A stretch of DNA of 64,000 nucleotides from CAIWHR01 sp963708855 (GTDB taxonomy: Bacteria; Pseudomonadota; Gammaproteobacteria; Burkholderiales; Casimicrobiaceae): NCBI GenBank assembly GCA_963708855.1, contig CAVPUM010000034.1, forward strand, positions 119,846-183,845, read 5' to 3'. A program made the translations under genes and the position numbers. A model generated the notes under the pieces. That model saw nothing but the letters and a program-made list of their open reading frames with translations. It made no database searches and was not told the DNA's origin. Below, in pieces: positions 24,804 through 34,019 of this stretch. The stretch's first letter is position 1, and each line of letters begins with the position of its first letter.

Positions 24804-27336
24804 TCACGACCGGCTTCCCGCCCCGCGCATTCGCGCGACCCGCATCGCATTGCCGACGACGAAGAGCGAGGAGACCGACATGCCCACCGCCGCGACCAGC
24901 GGCGTGACGTGACCGAATGCCGCAGCGGGAATCGCAATCACATTATAAGCGAACGCCCACGCCAGATTCTGCCGAACGACACGAAACGTGCGCCGCGCGT
25001 GAACGATGGCGTCGGCGATGCGCGGCAGCTCGTCGGACAGCACGACGACATCCGCGGTCCACTGCGCGAGCGGGGTCGCGCTGCCGAGACTCACCGACAC
25101 CTGCGCCTGCGCGAGCGAAGGCGCGTCGTTGATGCCGTCGCCGACCATCGCGACGACCGCGCCCCCCGCCTGCAATCGCGCAATGGCCTCGCGCTTGTCG
25201 TCCGGCTGCGCGTCGCCGCGCGCCTCGGCGATGCCGAGCGCCTGCGCCATCGCGGCGACAACCGGTCGCGCCATCGCCCGACAGCAGCACCGGCGTGACG
25301 CCGACGGACTTCAGACGCGCAACGAGCGCCGCGGCCCCCGGGCGCAGCGCGTCGCCCAATCCGAACAGCGCGATGAACCCGTCCGCGTCACCCAGCGCGA
25401 TCCGCGACATGCCGGCGCCGGCGACTTCGGCGCCCTCCGGTGGCGGCCGTCCCGACAGCGCAGCGGCGAAGGGCAACCGCCCGATGCGCACGCGACGGCC
25501 GGCAATGGTCCCTTCGACGCCATTGCCCGGATGGATGGCAAGGTCCGCGACCGGAGGCAGCGATGAACGATTCGCCACGGCGTCGCGGAATGCCCGGGCC
25601 ACCGGATGCTCCGACGGGGCCTCGAGCACTGCGGCGAGCGCCAGCGCTTCGGCACGCGTGGCGGATCCCAGCGGCAGAACATCCAGCAACGCAACGTGGC
25701 CAGTGGTCAATGTGCCCGTCTTGTCGAATACCACGTGCGTGACGCGCGACAGCGTTTCCAGCGCGTCGCCGCGCGCGATGACCACCTGCCGCCGCGAGAG
25801 CGCGCCGGCCGCCGCCGCAAGGGCCGCCGGCGTCGCCAGCGACAGCGCGCAGGGGCAGGAGACGACGAGCACGGCGAACGTCACCGCGAGCGCGCGCGAC
25901 GGGTCGACCTGCCACCAGATCGCCGCCGTCAGCGCGGCAAGCGCGAGCAGCGTGCCGACGAACCAGGCGGCGATCCGATCGGCGACTCGCGCGATGCGCG
26001 GCCGTTCGCTCGCCGCGCGCTCCGCCAGGCGCTCGATCGCCGCCAGGCGCGTCGTCTCGCCGGCCGCGCTCACCCGGACCACGAGCGCGCCGTCGCGCAC
26101 GACGCTGCCCGCAAGCACCGCGTCTCCCGGAGCCTTCGCCCGCGGCCGCGCTTCGCCGGTCAGGACCGCCTCCTCGACGTTCCCGCGGCCGTCGACCACG
26201 TCGCCGTCGGCCGGCACCGTTCCACCCGGACGCACGAGCACGTGCTCCCCGGCGGCGAGCGACGCCGCGCCAACGCTCTCGACGGCATTGCGGTCGGGCC
26301 ACGCTGCCAGGCGCTCCGCGGTAGCCGGCCTTGCGCGCGCCACGCGCTCGACGGCGTCTCCGGCACGCCGACGCGCGACGAGCTCGACGTAGCGTGCACA
26401 AAGCAACAGCGCGATGAACATCGTCACCGAGTCGTAATAGACGTCGCCGTCGCCGGTGAGCGTCGCCCACGCGCTGCCGGCGAACGCCGCGCCGAGCCCC
26501 AGCGCGATCGGCACGTCCATGCCGGGACGGCGCAACTTCAGGTCGCGCCACGCCCCGGCGAAGAATGGCGCCGCGGAGTAGAGGAGCGCCGGCAGCGTCA
26601 GCGTGAGGCTTGCCCATTCCAGCAGCCGACGGTGAACGGGCTCGACGCCGTCGACCGTGATGTACGTCGGCACGGCGAACATCATCACCTGCATCATCGC
26701 CAGCAGCGCGACGGCCAGGCGCAGCAGCAGGGCTCGCGATTCACGCTGCGCCAGCGCTTCGCGGCGCGAGGGATCGTACGGAAACGCGCGGTAGCCGATC
26801 GCCGCAATCGTGCGCAGCAGGTCGGAGAGCCGACACTTGGCCGGATCCCAGACGACGCGGGCTCGGCGCGTGGCGAAATTGACGCTCGCCAGCGCGACAC
26901 CCGGCTGGCGAGCGAGCCACGACTCGATCAGCCACACGCACGCGCCGCAGTGGATGCCTTCGAGCAGCAGCGAGAGCTCGCGCTTTCCACCCTCCGCCGG
27001 CCGCAGGAGTCCCTCCTGCGCGGCCGCCGCGTCCCAGTGCGACCACTCGTCATCGCCGTCCCGAGGGGGCAGCGGCCGGTCCGCGGCCTCCGTGCGGCGC
27101 TCGTAGAATGCGTCGAGCCCGGCGCCGTGGATGGTGCGTGCGATGCCGAGACATCCGGCGCAGCAGAAGTACCGCGTCGCGCCGGCCATCTCGACGTGCC
27201 AAGGGGTCGGTTCGGGATTGCGCTCGCCGCAATGAAAACAGCGCGGCGCTTCGGGCGAAGGGGCCGATGGCGCCTCGCGCTGCGCCGAGGCGTCCGGGCG
27301 CAATGCCGCGGCGGCGCGCGGGGACGGAGCGGACAT
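24804..27336 (-). CDS. ccoI: Copper-exporting P-type ATPase CcoI (FixI) (one apparent frameshift)
   Basis: About 843 residues after removing one extra base near 25275. In order: an N-terminal cysteine motif (CFHCGERN ... CCAGCLG), a heavy-metal-associated domain (GIHCGACVWLIESW), membrane helices with the transport motif SCPCALSL, the phosphorylation site FDKTGTLTTG, the SEHPVARAF motif, and GDGINDAPSLAQ in the nucleotide-binding domain (after the shift). It moves copper across the inner membrane for CuB of the cbb3 oxidase. Start ATG 27336 follows from the family N-terminus. CcoS follows it. Confidence 0.92.
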
Positions 27337-27386
27337 CCCGCCGAATCTACGGTGCCGCCCCCGGCGGGTCAACCCTGGACGGCCCG

Positions 27387-27428
27387 TTGACCTCGATCAA
27401 CGCCGTCGCGATGGTTTTCGAGGATAAT
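27387..27428 (+). promoter_or_regulatory. FNR/ANR-box class II promoter of the universal stress protein gene
   Basis: TTGAC-CTCG-ATCAA (27387-27400) is identical to the minus-strand box before ccoN. A -10 GATAAT sits at 27423-27428, exactly where a box centred at -41.5 would place it (start near 27435). The divergent ccoI side has no matching -10, so the box appears to serve usp. Confidence 0.8.
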
Positions 27429-27461
27429 GTACAAAAATCACAAACAATTCGAGGAGCGGAC

Positions 27462-27905
27462 ATGTACAAGACCCTGTTGGTGGCAACAGACGGCTCGAAG
27501 CTCTCGGACAAGGCGCTGGCACACGCCATCGGTATCGCGCAGGCCATGGGCGGCACGCTGACGGCTTTCTATGCCGCCCCGGACTACCCGATGCCCGCGT
27601 ATGCCGACGGCGTGGTCTACGAGCCGGTCTCGCGCAAGGAATACGCGAAGCTCGCCGCGGAGGATGCGCAGAAGATCCTCGATGCGGCAGCCACCAAGGC
27701 CGAGACGGCCGGCGTCAGCTGCAAGACGGCCTATGCGATCGCTTCGGCGCCCTGGGAAGCGATCCTCGCCGCCGCGAAGAAGCACAAGTGCGATGCGATC
27801 GTGATGGCGTCGCACGGCCGCCGCGGCATTTCGGCGGTGCTGCTGGGAAGCGAGACGCAGAAGGTGTTGACGCACAGCAAGCTGCCGGTGATCGTCGTCC
27901 GGTAG
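27462..27905 (+). CDS. Universal stress protein, UspA family
   Basis: 147 residues covering one Usp domain. It starts MYKTLLVATDGSKLSDKALA, and the ATP-binding signature GRRGISAVLLGSETQKVL (G-2x-G-9x-G-S/T) is complete, so it should bind ATP. GAGGAG lies 6 bases before the ATG. The anaerobic-type promoter upstream suggests a role in low-oxygen survival, as described for FNR/ANR-controlled Usp proteins in other proteobacteria. A hairpin follows. Confidence 0.9.
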   Translation: MYKTLLVATDGSKLSDKALAHAIGIAQAMGGTLTAFYAAPDYPMPAYADGVVYEPVSRKEYAKLAAEDAQKILDAAATKAETAGVSCKTAYAIASAPWEAILAAAKKHKCDAIVMASHGRRGISAVLLGSETQKVLTHSKLPVIVVR

Positions 27906-27965
27906 CGCAAGGCCAGACGCCGCGCGCACGGGACCCCGCGCGGCGGGCAGTTTCCCCGGTCCCCC

Positions 27966-27988
27966 GAAGGCGCCCGCGTGGCGCCTTC
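27966..27988 (+). terminator. Hairpin downstream of the usp gene
   Basis: Perfect 9-bp stem GAAGGCGCC / GGCGCCTTC with a 5-base loop, 60 bases after the usp stop and before proS. The T tract is poor (GTCGTGCC), so the termination strength is uncertain. Confidence 0.5.
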
Positions 27989-28088
27989 GTCGTGCCGGCG
28001 GCCGGGACATCGCCCGCTTCCCGTGCTCGTTGGGGTCCCCCGGGCACCGGCCGGGGTAAAATGATCGTTTGCCCGAACGACCGGCACC

Positions 28089-29819
28089 ATGCGCGTATCG
28101 CGATTCCTGCTCTCGACCCTGAAAGAGGCGCCCGCCGAGGCGGAACTCGTCAGCCATCGCCTGATGCTGCGCGCCGGCATGATCAAGCGGCTCGCCGCCG
28201 GCATCTACACCTGGATGCCGCTGGGCCTCCGCGTGATGCGCAAGGTCGAGGCCATCGTGCGCGAGGAGATGAATCGCGCCGGTGCGATCGAGCTCCTGAT
28301 GCCCGTCGTGCAGCCGGCGGAAATATGGCAGGAGACGGGGCGCTGGGCGAAATACGGGCCCGAGCTGCTGCGCCTCAAGGACCGGCACGAGCGCGACTTC
28401 ATCGTCCAGCCGACGTCCGAGGAGGTCATCACCGACATCGCGCGCAAGGAGATCAAGAGCTACAAGCAGCTGCCGCTCAACCTGTATCACATCCAGACCA
28501 AATTTCGCGACGAAGTCCGGCCGCGTTTCGGCGTGATGCGCTCGCGCGAGTTCGTCATGAAGGACGCCTACTCGTTCGACGCCGACAAGGCGGGCATGCT
28601 GCGCTCGTACCAGGCGATGTACGACGCGTACGCGCGGATTTTCGGGCGGATGGGGCTCAAGTTCCGCGCGGTCGCGGCCGACACGGGCCAGATCGGCGGC
28701 AGCGCGTCGCACGAATTCCAGGTGCTTGCCGAATCGGGCGAGGACGCCATTGCCTGGTGCCCCGCGTCGGACTACGCGGCGAACGTCGAGCTCGCCGAGG
28801 CGATCGCCCTCGCACCGTCGCGTCCGGCGCCGGCGGAAGCGATGCTGAAGGTGCCCACGCCGGGCAAGGCAACCTGCGAGGAAGTGGCGGAGCTGCTCGC
28901 GCAGCCGCTTGCGCGCACCGTCAAATGCATCATGCTCGCGTCCGACACCGAGGGCCTGCCGGCGCGCGTGTGGATGCTGCTGATCCGCGGCGACCACGCG
29001 TTGAACGAAGTCAAGGTGACCAAGATTGCGGGCCTGGAGAATTTCCGCTGGGCCACGCCGGCGGAAATCATCGCAGTGACCGGCTGCAACCCGGGCTACA
29101 TCGGCCCGGTCGGCATCCCGAAGGACCTGACGCTGATCGTCGACCGGACGGTGGCCGTGATGGCCGACTTCATCTGCGGCGCGAACGAGCGCGACTTCCA
29201 TCTTCGCGGCGTCAATTTCGGCCGCGATTGCCGCGAGCCCGACCGCATCGCCGATCTGCGCAACGTCGTTGCCGGCGACCCGTCGCCCGACGGCCGCGGC
29301 GCGCTCGAGATCCTGCGCGGCATCGAGGTGGGCCATGTCTTCGCGCTGGGCGACGAGTACTCGCGGGCGATGGGTGCAACTTATCTCGACGCCGGAGGTC
29401 AATCGCAGGTCATGGAAATGGGCTGCTACGGTATCGGTATCACGCGGGTCGTCGCGGCGGCCATCGAGCAGAACCACGACGGCAAGGGCATAGCGTGGCC
29501 GCAGCCGTTGGCCCCCTTCCTGGTGGCGATCGCGCCGGTGGGCTACGACCGCAACGAAGGGGTCAGGACGGCGGCGGATTCGCTGCACGACGAACTCGAA
29601 GCCGCCGGCGTCGAAGTGCTGCTCGACGATCGGGGCGAGCGCCCTGGCGTGATGTTTGCTGATCTCGAGCTGATCGGCATTCCGCACCGGATCACGATCG
29701 GCGATCGGGGCCTGAAGGAAGGCAGGATCGAGTACCAGGCCCGGCGCGATGCCGGCGCCGTGCCGGTCCCCGTGGGCGAAATGTCGGCGTACATCCAAGG
29801 GAGGCTCGCTCCAGCATGA
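28089..29819 (+). CDS. proS: Prolyl-tRNA synthetase
   Basis: 576 residues, the normal length for bacterial ProRS. The class II core holds motif 1 (PVVQPAEIWQETGRW), motif 2 (FRDEVRPRFGVMRSREFVMKDAY) and motif 3 (CYGIGITRVVAAAIEQ). The INS editing domain lies between motifs 2 and 3 (about 225-390, including KCIMLASD), and the anticodon-binding domain is at the C-terminus. It charges tRNA-Pro. It overlaps the transglycosylase gene by ATGA and heads a run that also includes gluQ. Confidence 0.97.
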   Translation: MRVSRFLLSTLKEAPAEAELVSHRLMLRAGMIKRLAAGIYTWMPLGLRVMRKVEAIVREEMNRAGAIELLMPVVQPAEIWQETGRWAKYGPELLRLKDRHERDFIVQPTSEEVITDIARKEIKSYKQLPLNLYHIQTKFRDEVRPRFGVMRSREFVMKDAYSFDADKAGMLRSYQAMYDAYARIFGRMGLKFRAVAADTGQIGGSASHEFQVLAESGEDAIAWCPASDYAANVELAEAIALAPSRPAPAEAMLKVPTPGKATCEEVAELLAQPLARTVKCIMLASDTEGLPARVWMLLIRGDHALNEVKVTKIAGLENFRWATPAEIIAVTGCNPGYIGPVGIPKDLTLIVDRTVAVMADFICGANERDFHLRGVNFGRDCREPDRIADLRNVVAGDPSPDGRGALEILRGIEVGHVFALGDEYSRAMGATYLDAGGQSQVMEMGCYGIGITRVVAAAIEQNHDGKGIAWPQPLAPFLVAIAPVGYDRNEGVRTAADSLHDELEAAGVEVLLDDRGERPGVMFADLELIGIPHRITIGDRGLKEGRIEYQARRDAGAVPVPVGEMSAYIQGRLAPA

Positions 29820-30475
29820 CGTTTCCGGGCACAGGCAGGCACATCTTCGGCGCGGCCGCGTTCCTCGCGTTGGCCTTGGCGCCGGCGAGCGCGCTTGCCG
29901 GTGCGCAGGTCGAGGAGAGGCTCGCGCCGTCGGTCGTCGCCGGCCTGCAGCGCGCGATCGCCGACAACCCGGTCCCGGACGACCATCTGACCAGTCCGGG
30001 GCTGCGCCAGTGGCAGGAGGAAATGTCCCGCCGGCTCGCGCCGAAGTTCCCGGACGCGCGCTCGCGCAACGAGTTCATCGCGACCGCACATTACGAGGCG
30101 GTGCGGGCCGGTCTCGATCCGCAGCTCGTGCTCGGCGTGATCCAGCACGAGAGCAGCTTCCGCAAGTACGCGATCTCGTCCGCCGATGCACGCGGCTACA
30201 TGCAGGTGATGCCGTTCTGGACGAAGCTCATCGGCACGCCCGAGCACAACCTCTTCCACCTGCGCACGAACCTGCGCTACGGCTGCGTGATCCTGCGGCA
30301 CTACCTCGATACCGAGAGCGGCGACCTCTTCCGCGCCCTCGGCCGCTACAACGGCAGCCTGGGCCGCCCCGAGTATCCGAATGCCGTGCTGGCGACGATG
30401 AACCGGAATTGGGTGTACACACCGGCCACCGCCAACAGGATCGGCGCCCTGCCGTCGCCCATCGCGGTGCGGTGA
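29816..30475 (+). CDS. Secreted lytic transglycosylase (SLT domain)
   Basis: 219 residues: an N-terminal signal peptide (FLALALAPASALAGA) and an SLT domain with catalytic Glu in QHESSFRKYAIS, then the ARGYMQVMPFW motif and NLRYGCVILRHYL, LGRYNGSLG. It cuts the murein glycan backbone to form anhydromuramic ends. The start overlaps the proS stop (ATGA), a linkage seen in many betaproteobacteria; the stop overlaps gluQ (GTGA). Confidence 0.88.
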   Translation: MTFPGTGRHIFGAAAFLALALAPASALAGAQVEERLAPSVVAGLQRAIADNPVPDDHLTSPGLRQWQEEMSRRLAPKFPDARSRNEFIATAHYEAVRAGLDPQLVLGVIQHESSFRKYAISSADARGYMQVMPFWTKLIGTPEHNLFHLRTNLRYGCVILRHYLDTESGDLFRALGRYNGSLGRPEYPNAVLATMNRNWVYTPATANRIGALPSPIAVR

Positions 30476-31431
30476 GCACCCGATCCGATTCGCCCCGGCC
30501 GCGCCACCGCGGCCGCTTCGCCCCCTCGCCTACCGGGCCGCTGCACTTCGGCTCGCTCGTCGCCGCGATCGCAAGCCACTGCGACGCGCGCGCCGCCGGC
30601 GGCCAATGGCTGCTGCGCATCGAGGACGTCGATCGGCCGCGGTCGCGGCCCGGCGCAGAAGCGGCGATCCTCGCGACGCTCGAGCATTACGGGTTCGCCT
30701 GGGATGGCGAGGTCTCGCGCCAATCGGAGCGCACCGATTGCTATGCCGCCGCGTTCGACCGCTTGCGCGCAAGAGGGGACGTCTATGAATGCGCGTGTTC
30801 GCGCCGCGAGCTCGAGGCAGCCGCCATGGGGGCGGGTGGGGAGCGCGTCTATCCGGGAACATGCCGCAACGGAATACCGGCGGATCGGCGCGACCGACCG
30901 GCGCGCGCGTGGAGGGTCCGCGTCGGCAGCGCGCGCGTCGAATTCGACGACCGCCTGCAAGGGCCGCAGGCCCAGGATCTCGCGCGCGATGTCGGCGATT
31001 TCGTGGTGCGGCGAGCGGACGGGCTCTACGCCTACCAGCTCGCGGTCGTCGTCGACGACGCCCTCCAGGACGTCACGCACGTGGTGCGCGGCGCCGACCT
31101 CCTCGCGTCCACGCCGCGCCAGATCTACCTGCAGGGACTCCTCGGATATGCGCCGCCGGCCTATCTGCACGTACCGGTCGCGATCAACGCCGCCGGCGAA
31201 AAGCTGTCCAAGCAGACCGGTGCCGCGGCGCTGCCGAACGACCCGCTGCCCGCGCTCGCCGCGGCGTGGCGGCTTCTCGGGCAACGCCTCCCCGCGAGCG
31301 CGGAAGCCCCGGCCTGCACCGCCGATTTCTGGTCATGGGCCGTCGCCGCGTGGGATCCGGCGCGCCTGCCGCCGGCGGCCGTGCTTCCGACGCCAGCACC
31401 GTTCGCGGGCGCGCGACGCGCAGCGGTATAA
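30472..31431 (+). CDS. gluQ: Glutamyl-Q tRNA(Asp) synthetase
   Basis: 319 residues. It is a GluRS-like catalytic core without an anticodon-binding domain: FAPSPTGPLHFGSL (HIGH-type motif), a zinc site (YECACSRR ... YPGTC) and EKLSKQTGA (KMSKS-type motif). GluQ transfers activated glutamate to queuosine at position 34 of tRNA-Asp. The start GTG 30472 overlaps the previous stop and begins just before the conserved RGRFAPSPTG. The stop codon overlaps a TATAAT box for the next gene. Confidence 0.92.
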   Translation: MSTRSDSPRPRHRGRFAPSPTGPLHFGSLVAAIASHCDARAAGGQWLLRIEDVDRPRSRPGAEAAILATLEHYGFAWDGEVSRQSERTDCYAAAFDRLRARGDVYECACSRRELEAAAMGAGGERVYPGTCRNGIPADRRDRPARAWRVRVGSARVEFDDRLQGPQAQDLARDVGDFVVRRADGLYAYQLAVVVDDALQDVTHVVRGADLLASTPRQIYLQGLLGYAPPAYLHVPVAINAAGEKLSKQTGAAALPNDPLPALAAAWRLLGQRLPASAEAPACTADFWSWAVAAWDPARLPPAAVLPTPAPFAGARRAAV

Positions 31432-31432
31432 T
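31427..31432 (+). promoter_or_regulatory. -10 element before the HslV-like gene
   Basis: A consensus TATAAT overlaps the gluQ stop codon, 62 bases before ATG 31494. No good -35 is seen at 16-18 bases; TTCGCG lies at 19. Surroundings are markedly AT-richer than the coding flanks. Confidence 0.5.
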
Positions 31433-31493
31433 CAACGGTTTTTCCGCAGCGAATCGAAACGTTTCGTCGCCGCGCCATCACCCGCGAAAGCCC

Positions 31494-32063
31494 ATGACCA
31501 CGCTCGTTGCCGTCCGCAAGAACGATGAAATCGTCATCGCCGCCGATTCGCTCACGACCTTCGGCGACACGCGGCTTTCCGCCGAGTTCGACAGGACGTC
31601 CGAAAAGATCGTCCATTACAAGGGCACCCACATCGGACTGTGCGGGAGCGCCGCGCACCAGCTCGTGTTCGCGAGCCTGCTCGCGGCGCACGGCGATCTC
31701 GACTTCTCGACCAAGGCTGCGATCTTCGAAACCTTCCGCAAGCTGCATCCGATACTGAAGGAGCAGCACTTCCTCAATCCGAAAGAGGAGGAAGACGACC
31801 CCTACGAATCGACGCAGGTGACGGCACTGGTCGCGAACGAGCATGGCATCTTCGGCGTCTACTCGATGCGCGAGGTGTTCGAGTACACCCGGTTCTGGGC
31901 CGTGGGTTCCGGGCGCGAGTTCGCGCTGGGCGCGATGCACGCGGAGTATCCGAAGCTGCGCACGGCCGCCGCCATCGCCCGCGTCGGCATCACCGCCGGC
32001 GCGACGTTCGACCGGAACTCCGGCCTGCCGATGACGCTGTACACGGTCCCGGTGAAGCGCTGA
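31494..32063 (+). CDS. HslV-like Ntn-hydrolase (proteasome-type peptidase fold)
   Basis: 189 residues. The N-terminus MTTLVAVRKNDEIVIAADS mirrors HslV: after Met removal Thr1 would be the nucleophile and Asp17 (AADS) aligns with the HslV catalytic Asp; Lys37 in SEKIVHY may replace the catalytic Lys. GLCGSAAHQLVF corresponds to the GFAGG turn. It is a paralogue type distinct from true HslV, and no HslU ATPase is next to it. The natural substrate is unknown. It has its own TATAAT and is followed by repeat copy D. Confidence 0.75.
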   Translation: MTTLVAVRKNDEIVIAADSLTTFGDTRLSAEFDRTSEKIVHYKGTHIGLCGSAAHQLVFASLLAAHGDLDFSTKAAIFETFRKLHPILKEQHFLNPKEEEDDPYESTQVTALVANEHGIFGVYSMREVFEYTRFWAVGSGREFALGAMHAEYPKLRTAAAIARVGITAGATFDRNSGLPMTLYTVPVKR

Positions 32064-32065
32064 GG

Positions 32066-32147
32066 GTGGAACGACCCCCACGCTCACTTCGTTCGCTGCC
32101 CCCCGCGGGGGCGTTCAGTGCCCTTCGGGCGGCCGGGCGGGCACTGA
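32066..32147 (+). repeat. Dispersed intergenic repeat, copy D (subtype 1)
   Basis: 82 bases between the HslV-like gene and hslO, in the direction of transcription: GGAACGACCCCCACGCTCAC, GTTCGCTGCCCCCCGCGGGGGC, GCCCTTCGGGCGGCCGGGC. It nearly fills the 97-base gap, beginning two bases after a stop codon. Confidence 0.85.
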
Positions 32148-32160
32148 CGGAACCGCCCCT

Positions 32161-33114
32161 GTGGCCACGTCGACCCGCTTCGCCGACAGCGTAACGCGCT
32201 TCATGTTCGAGCGCGCAGCCATCCGTGGCGCGCTGGTCAGCCTCGACGACACCTGCCGCGAAATCCTCGGCCAGCACCCGTATCCGCCGGCATTGCGGCG
32301 TGTGCTGGCCGAGTTGCTCGCCGCGTCCGCGCTGCTCGCCTCGACGCTGAGCTTCAAGGGGACGCTCATCGTCCAGCTGCAGGCGGCCGGCCCGGTCAGC
32401 CTTCTCGTCGTCGAATGCACGGCCGGCCTCGGCCTGCGCGCCACCGCGCAGTGGCGCGACGCCGCAGGCGACATGCCGGACGACGCCCCGCTGCATACGC
32501 TCGCGGGGGATCCCGCAGCAAGCCGCCTGGCGATCATGCTCGACCCCAAGGACGGTGGCCCGATCTACCAGGGCATCGTCGCGCTCGAGGCCGTATCGAT
32601 CGCCACGCTGATCGAGCACTACCTCACCACGTCCGAGCAGATCGACAGCCGCTTGGTGCTCGCCGCCGGCGCGACACGCGTGCGGGGCATGCTGCTCCAG
32701 CGGATGCCGAGCGCCGGCCCCGGGGACGACATCGCGTGGCGACAGGCGGCGTCCCGGCTCGACCTGGTCGAAGCGCAGCTGCTCGACGCACGGGGCGTCG
32801 AGACACTGCTCGCCGCGCGCTTTCCAGACCACGACATGCGCGTGCTCGCGCCGCGCGCCGCGAGCTTCCATTGCGATTGCTCCGCCGAACGGGTGTCCAA
32901 CGCGCTCAGAATGCTCGGCCGCGCCGAAATCGAGAGCATTCTGGCCGAGCAGGGAATGATCGGCGTGACCTGCGAATTCTGCAGCCACGCCTACCGTTTC
33001 GTTGCGGCCGATGCGCTTGGACTGTTCGCGCCGAGCGGCGACAGCGCCGACGCGCCGGCGGATGCCGCTCGTCCGTCGCGCCCCGTGATCGCTCCCGGCC
33101 GCACGCGCCGATGA
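32161..33114 (+). CDS. hslO: Redox-regulated chaperone Hsp33
   Basis: 317 residues. The N-terminal core fits Hsp33 (FMFERAAIRGALVSLDD near residue 14), and the C-terminal redox switch has the four zinc cysteines as CDC (FHCDCSAERV) and CEFC (VTCEFCSHAY). Oxidation releases zinc and unfolds the switch, activating the holdase. The tail after the switch is short and disordered. Start is GTG 32161. It overlaps the following gene by ATGA. Confidence 0.93.
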   Translation: MATSTRFADSVTRFMFERAAIRGALVSLDDTCREILGQHPYPPALRRVLAELLAASALLASTLSFKGTLIVQLQAAGPVSLLVVECTAGLGLRATAQWRDAAGDMPDDAPLHTLAGDPAASRLAIMLDPKDGGPIYQGIVALEAVSIATLIEHYLTTSEQIDSRLVLAAGATRVRGMLLQRMPSAGPGDDIAWRQAASRLDLVEAQLLDARGVETLLAARFPDHDMRVLAPRAASFHCDCSAERVSNALRMLGRAEIESILAEQGMIGVTCEFCSHAYRFVAADALGLFAPSGDSADAPADAARPSRPVIAPGRTRR

Positions 33115-33752
33115 GCCTCTACCTGCCGGAACACTTCGCGTCGCGCGATCGGGCGACGATCGCACGGCTGGTCCACGACCACCCTTTCGCGACGCTGGTC
33201 ACCCCGCACTCGTCCGAGCCGGTCGTCACACACCTGCCGCTGCTGCACGTTGCCGACTGCGAGCCGCACGGCACGCTGTTCGGCCATTTCGCCCGCGCCA
33301 ATCCGCACGCGCGGATCGCCGCCGGCGCCGCTTCGATCGCGATCTTCCAGGGGCCGCATGCGTACGTTTCGCCGTCGTGGTACGCCGATCCTTCCGGCGC
33401 GGTGCCGACATGGAACTATGCAGTCGCGCACGCGCACGGCACGATCGAGCTCGCGCGCGATGCCGCCGAGACACGCGTCGTGCTCGATCTGATGATTCAC
33501 CGCTTCGAAGCGCGCCGCGACACGCCGTGGCAGCTCGGCCTCGACCCGGAACGGCTCGCGGCGATGGTTGGCGCCATCGTGGGGTTTCGGATCAGGGTGA
33601 GGCGCTTCGACGCCAAATTCAAGCTGTCGCAGAACCGGACCCCGGAGGACAGGCGGCGCGTGGCGGCCGGCCTCGACGGCGAAAACCACGACGATGCCAC
33701 GGCGACGGCGACGTGGATGCGCGGGTGGATGGGGTCGACGCGGTCGGAGTGA
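33111..33752 (+). CDS. FMN-binding PaiB-family protein
   Basis: 213 residues of the PaiB (FMN-binding split barrel) family. Diagnostic stretches are MSLYLPEHFASRDRATIARL, THLPLL, the FQGPHAYVSPSWY motif and VPTWNYAVAHAHG. Members were named negative regulators in Bacillus but most are uncharacterised flavoproteins. Its start overlaps the hslO stop. Confidence 0.85.
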   Translation: MSLYLPEHFASRDRATIARLVHDHPFATLVTPHSSEPVVTHLPLLHVADCEPHGTLFGHFARANPHARIAAGAASIAIFQGPHAYVSPSWYADPSGAVPTWNYAVAHAHGTIELARDAAETRVVLDLMIHRFEARRDTPWQLGLDPERLAAMVGAIVGFRIRVRRFDAKFKLSQNRTPEDRRRVAAGLDGENHDDATATATWMRGWMGSTRSE

Positions 33753-33833
33753 CCTGTCGGCGAAGTGAAGATGCGTCAGGCAATCCATCCACCGCGTTGG
33801 CGTCGGCCACCTGCTCCGACCGCGTCGGTCCAG

Positions 33834-33944
33834 TCAGCAAAGCCGGAGCGCGGAAAGCTCGAGCAACAAGTCCGGATTCTGATAGCCGCGCCATAGCGCG
33901 AAGGCGAGCAGCGCCGCGAGGATCAGGCCAATGGTATGCCACAT
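33834..33944 (-). CDS. 36-residue single-helix membrane peptide
   Basis: The frame reads MWHTIGLILAALLAFALWRG, then a short soluble end YQNPDLLLELSALRLC. One N-terminal membrane helix and a C-terminal cysteine are clear. An in-frame GTG at 34010 would give 58 residues. It lies 75 bases after the MerR-type gene on the same strand and may be co-transcribed. Hydrophobicity pattern and the compact stop support it being real, but there is no clear ribosome-binding site. Confidence 0.45.
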   Translation of the reverse strand: MWHTIGLILAALLAFALWRGYQNPDLLLELSALRLC

Positions 33945-34019
33945 GGCGCGCGTGATGCGGCCGCGGGCTGCTTGCGGGGGAAGGGCGGAGTTGCCGGTGC
34001 CGGGACTCACGCGCGAAGA

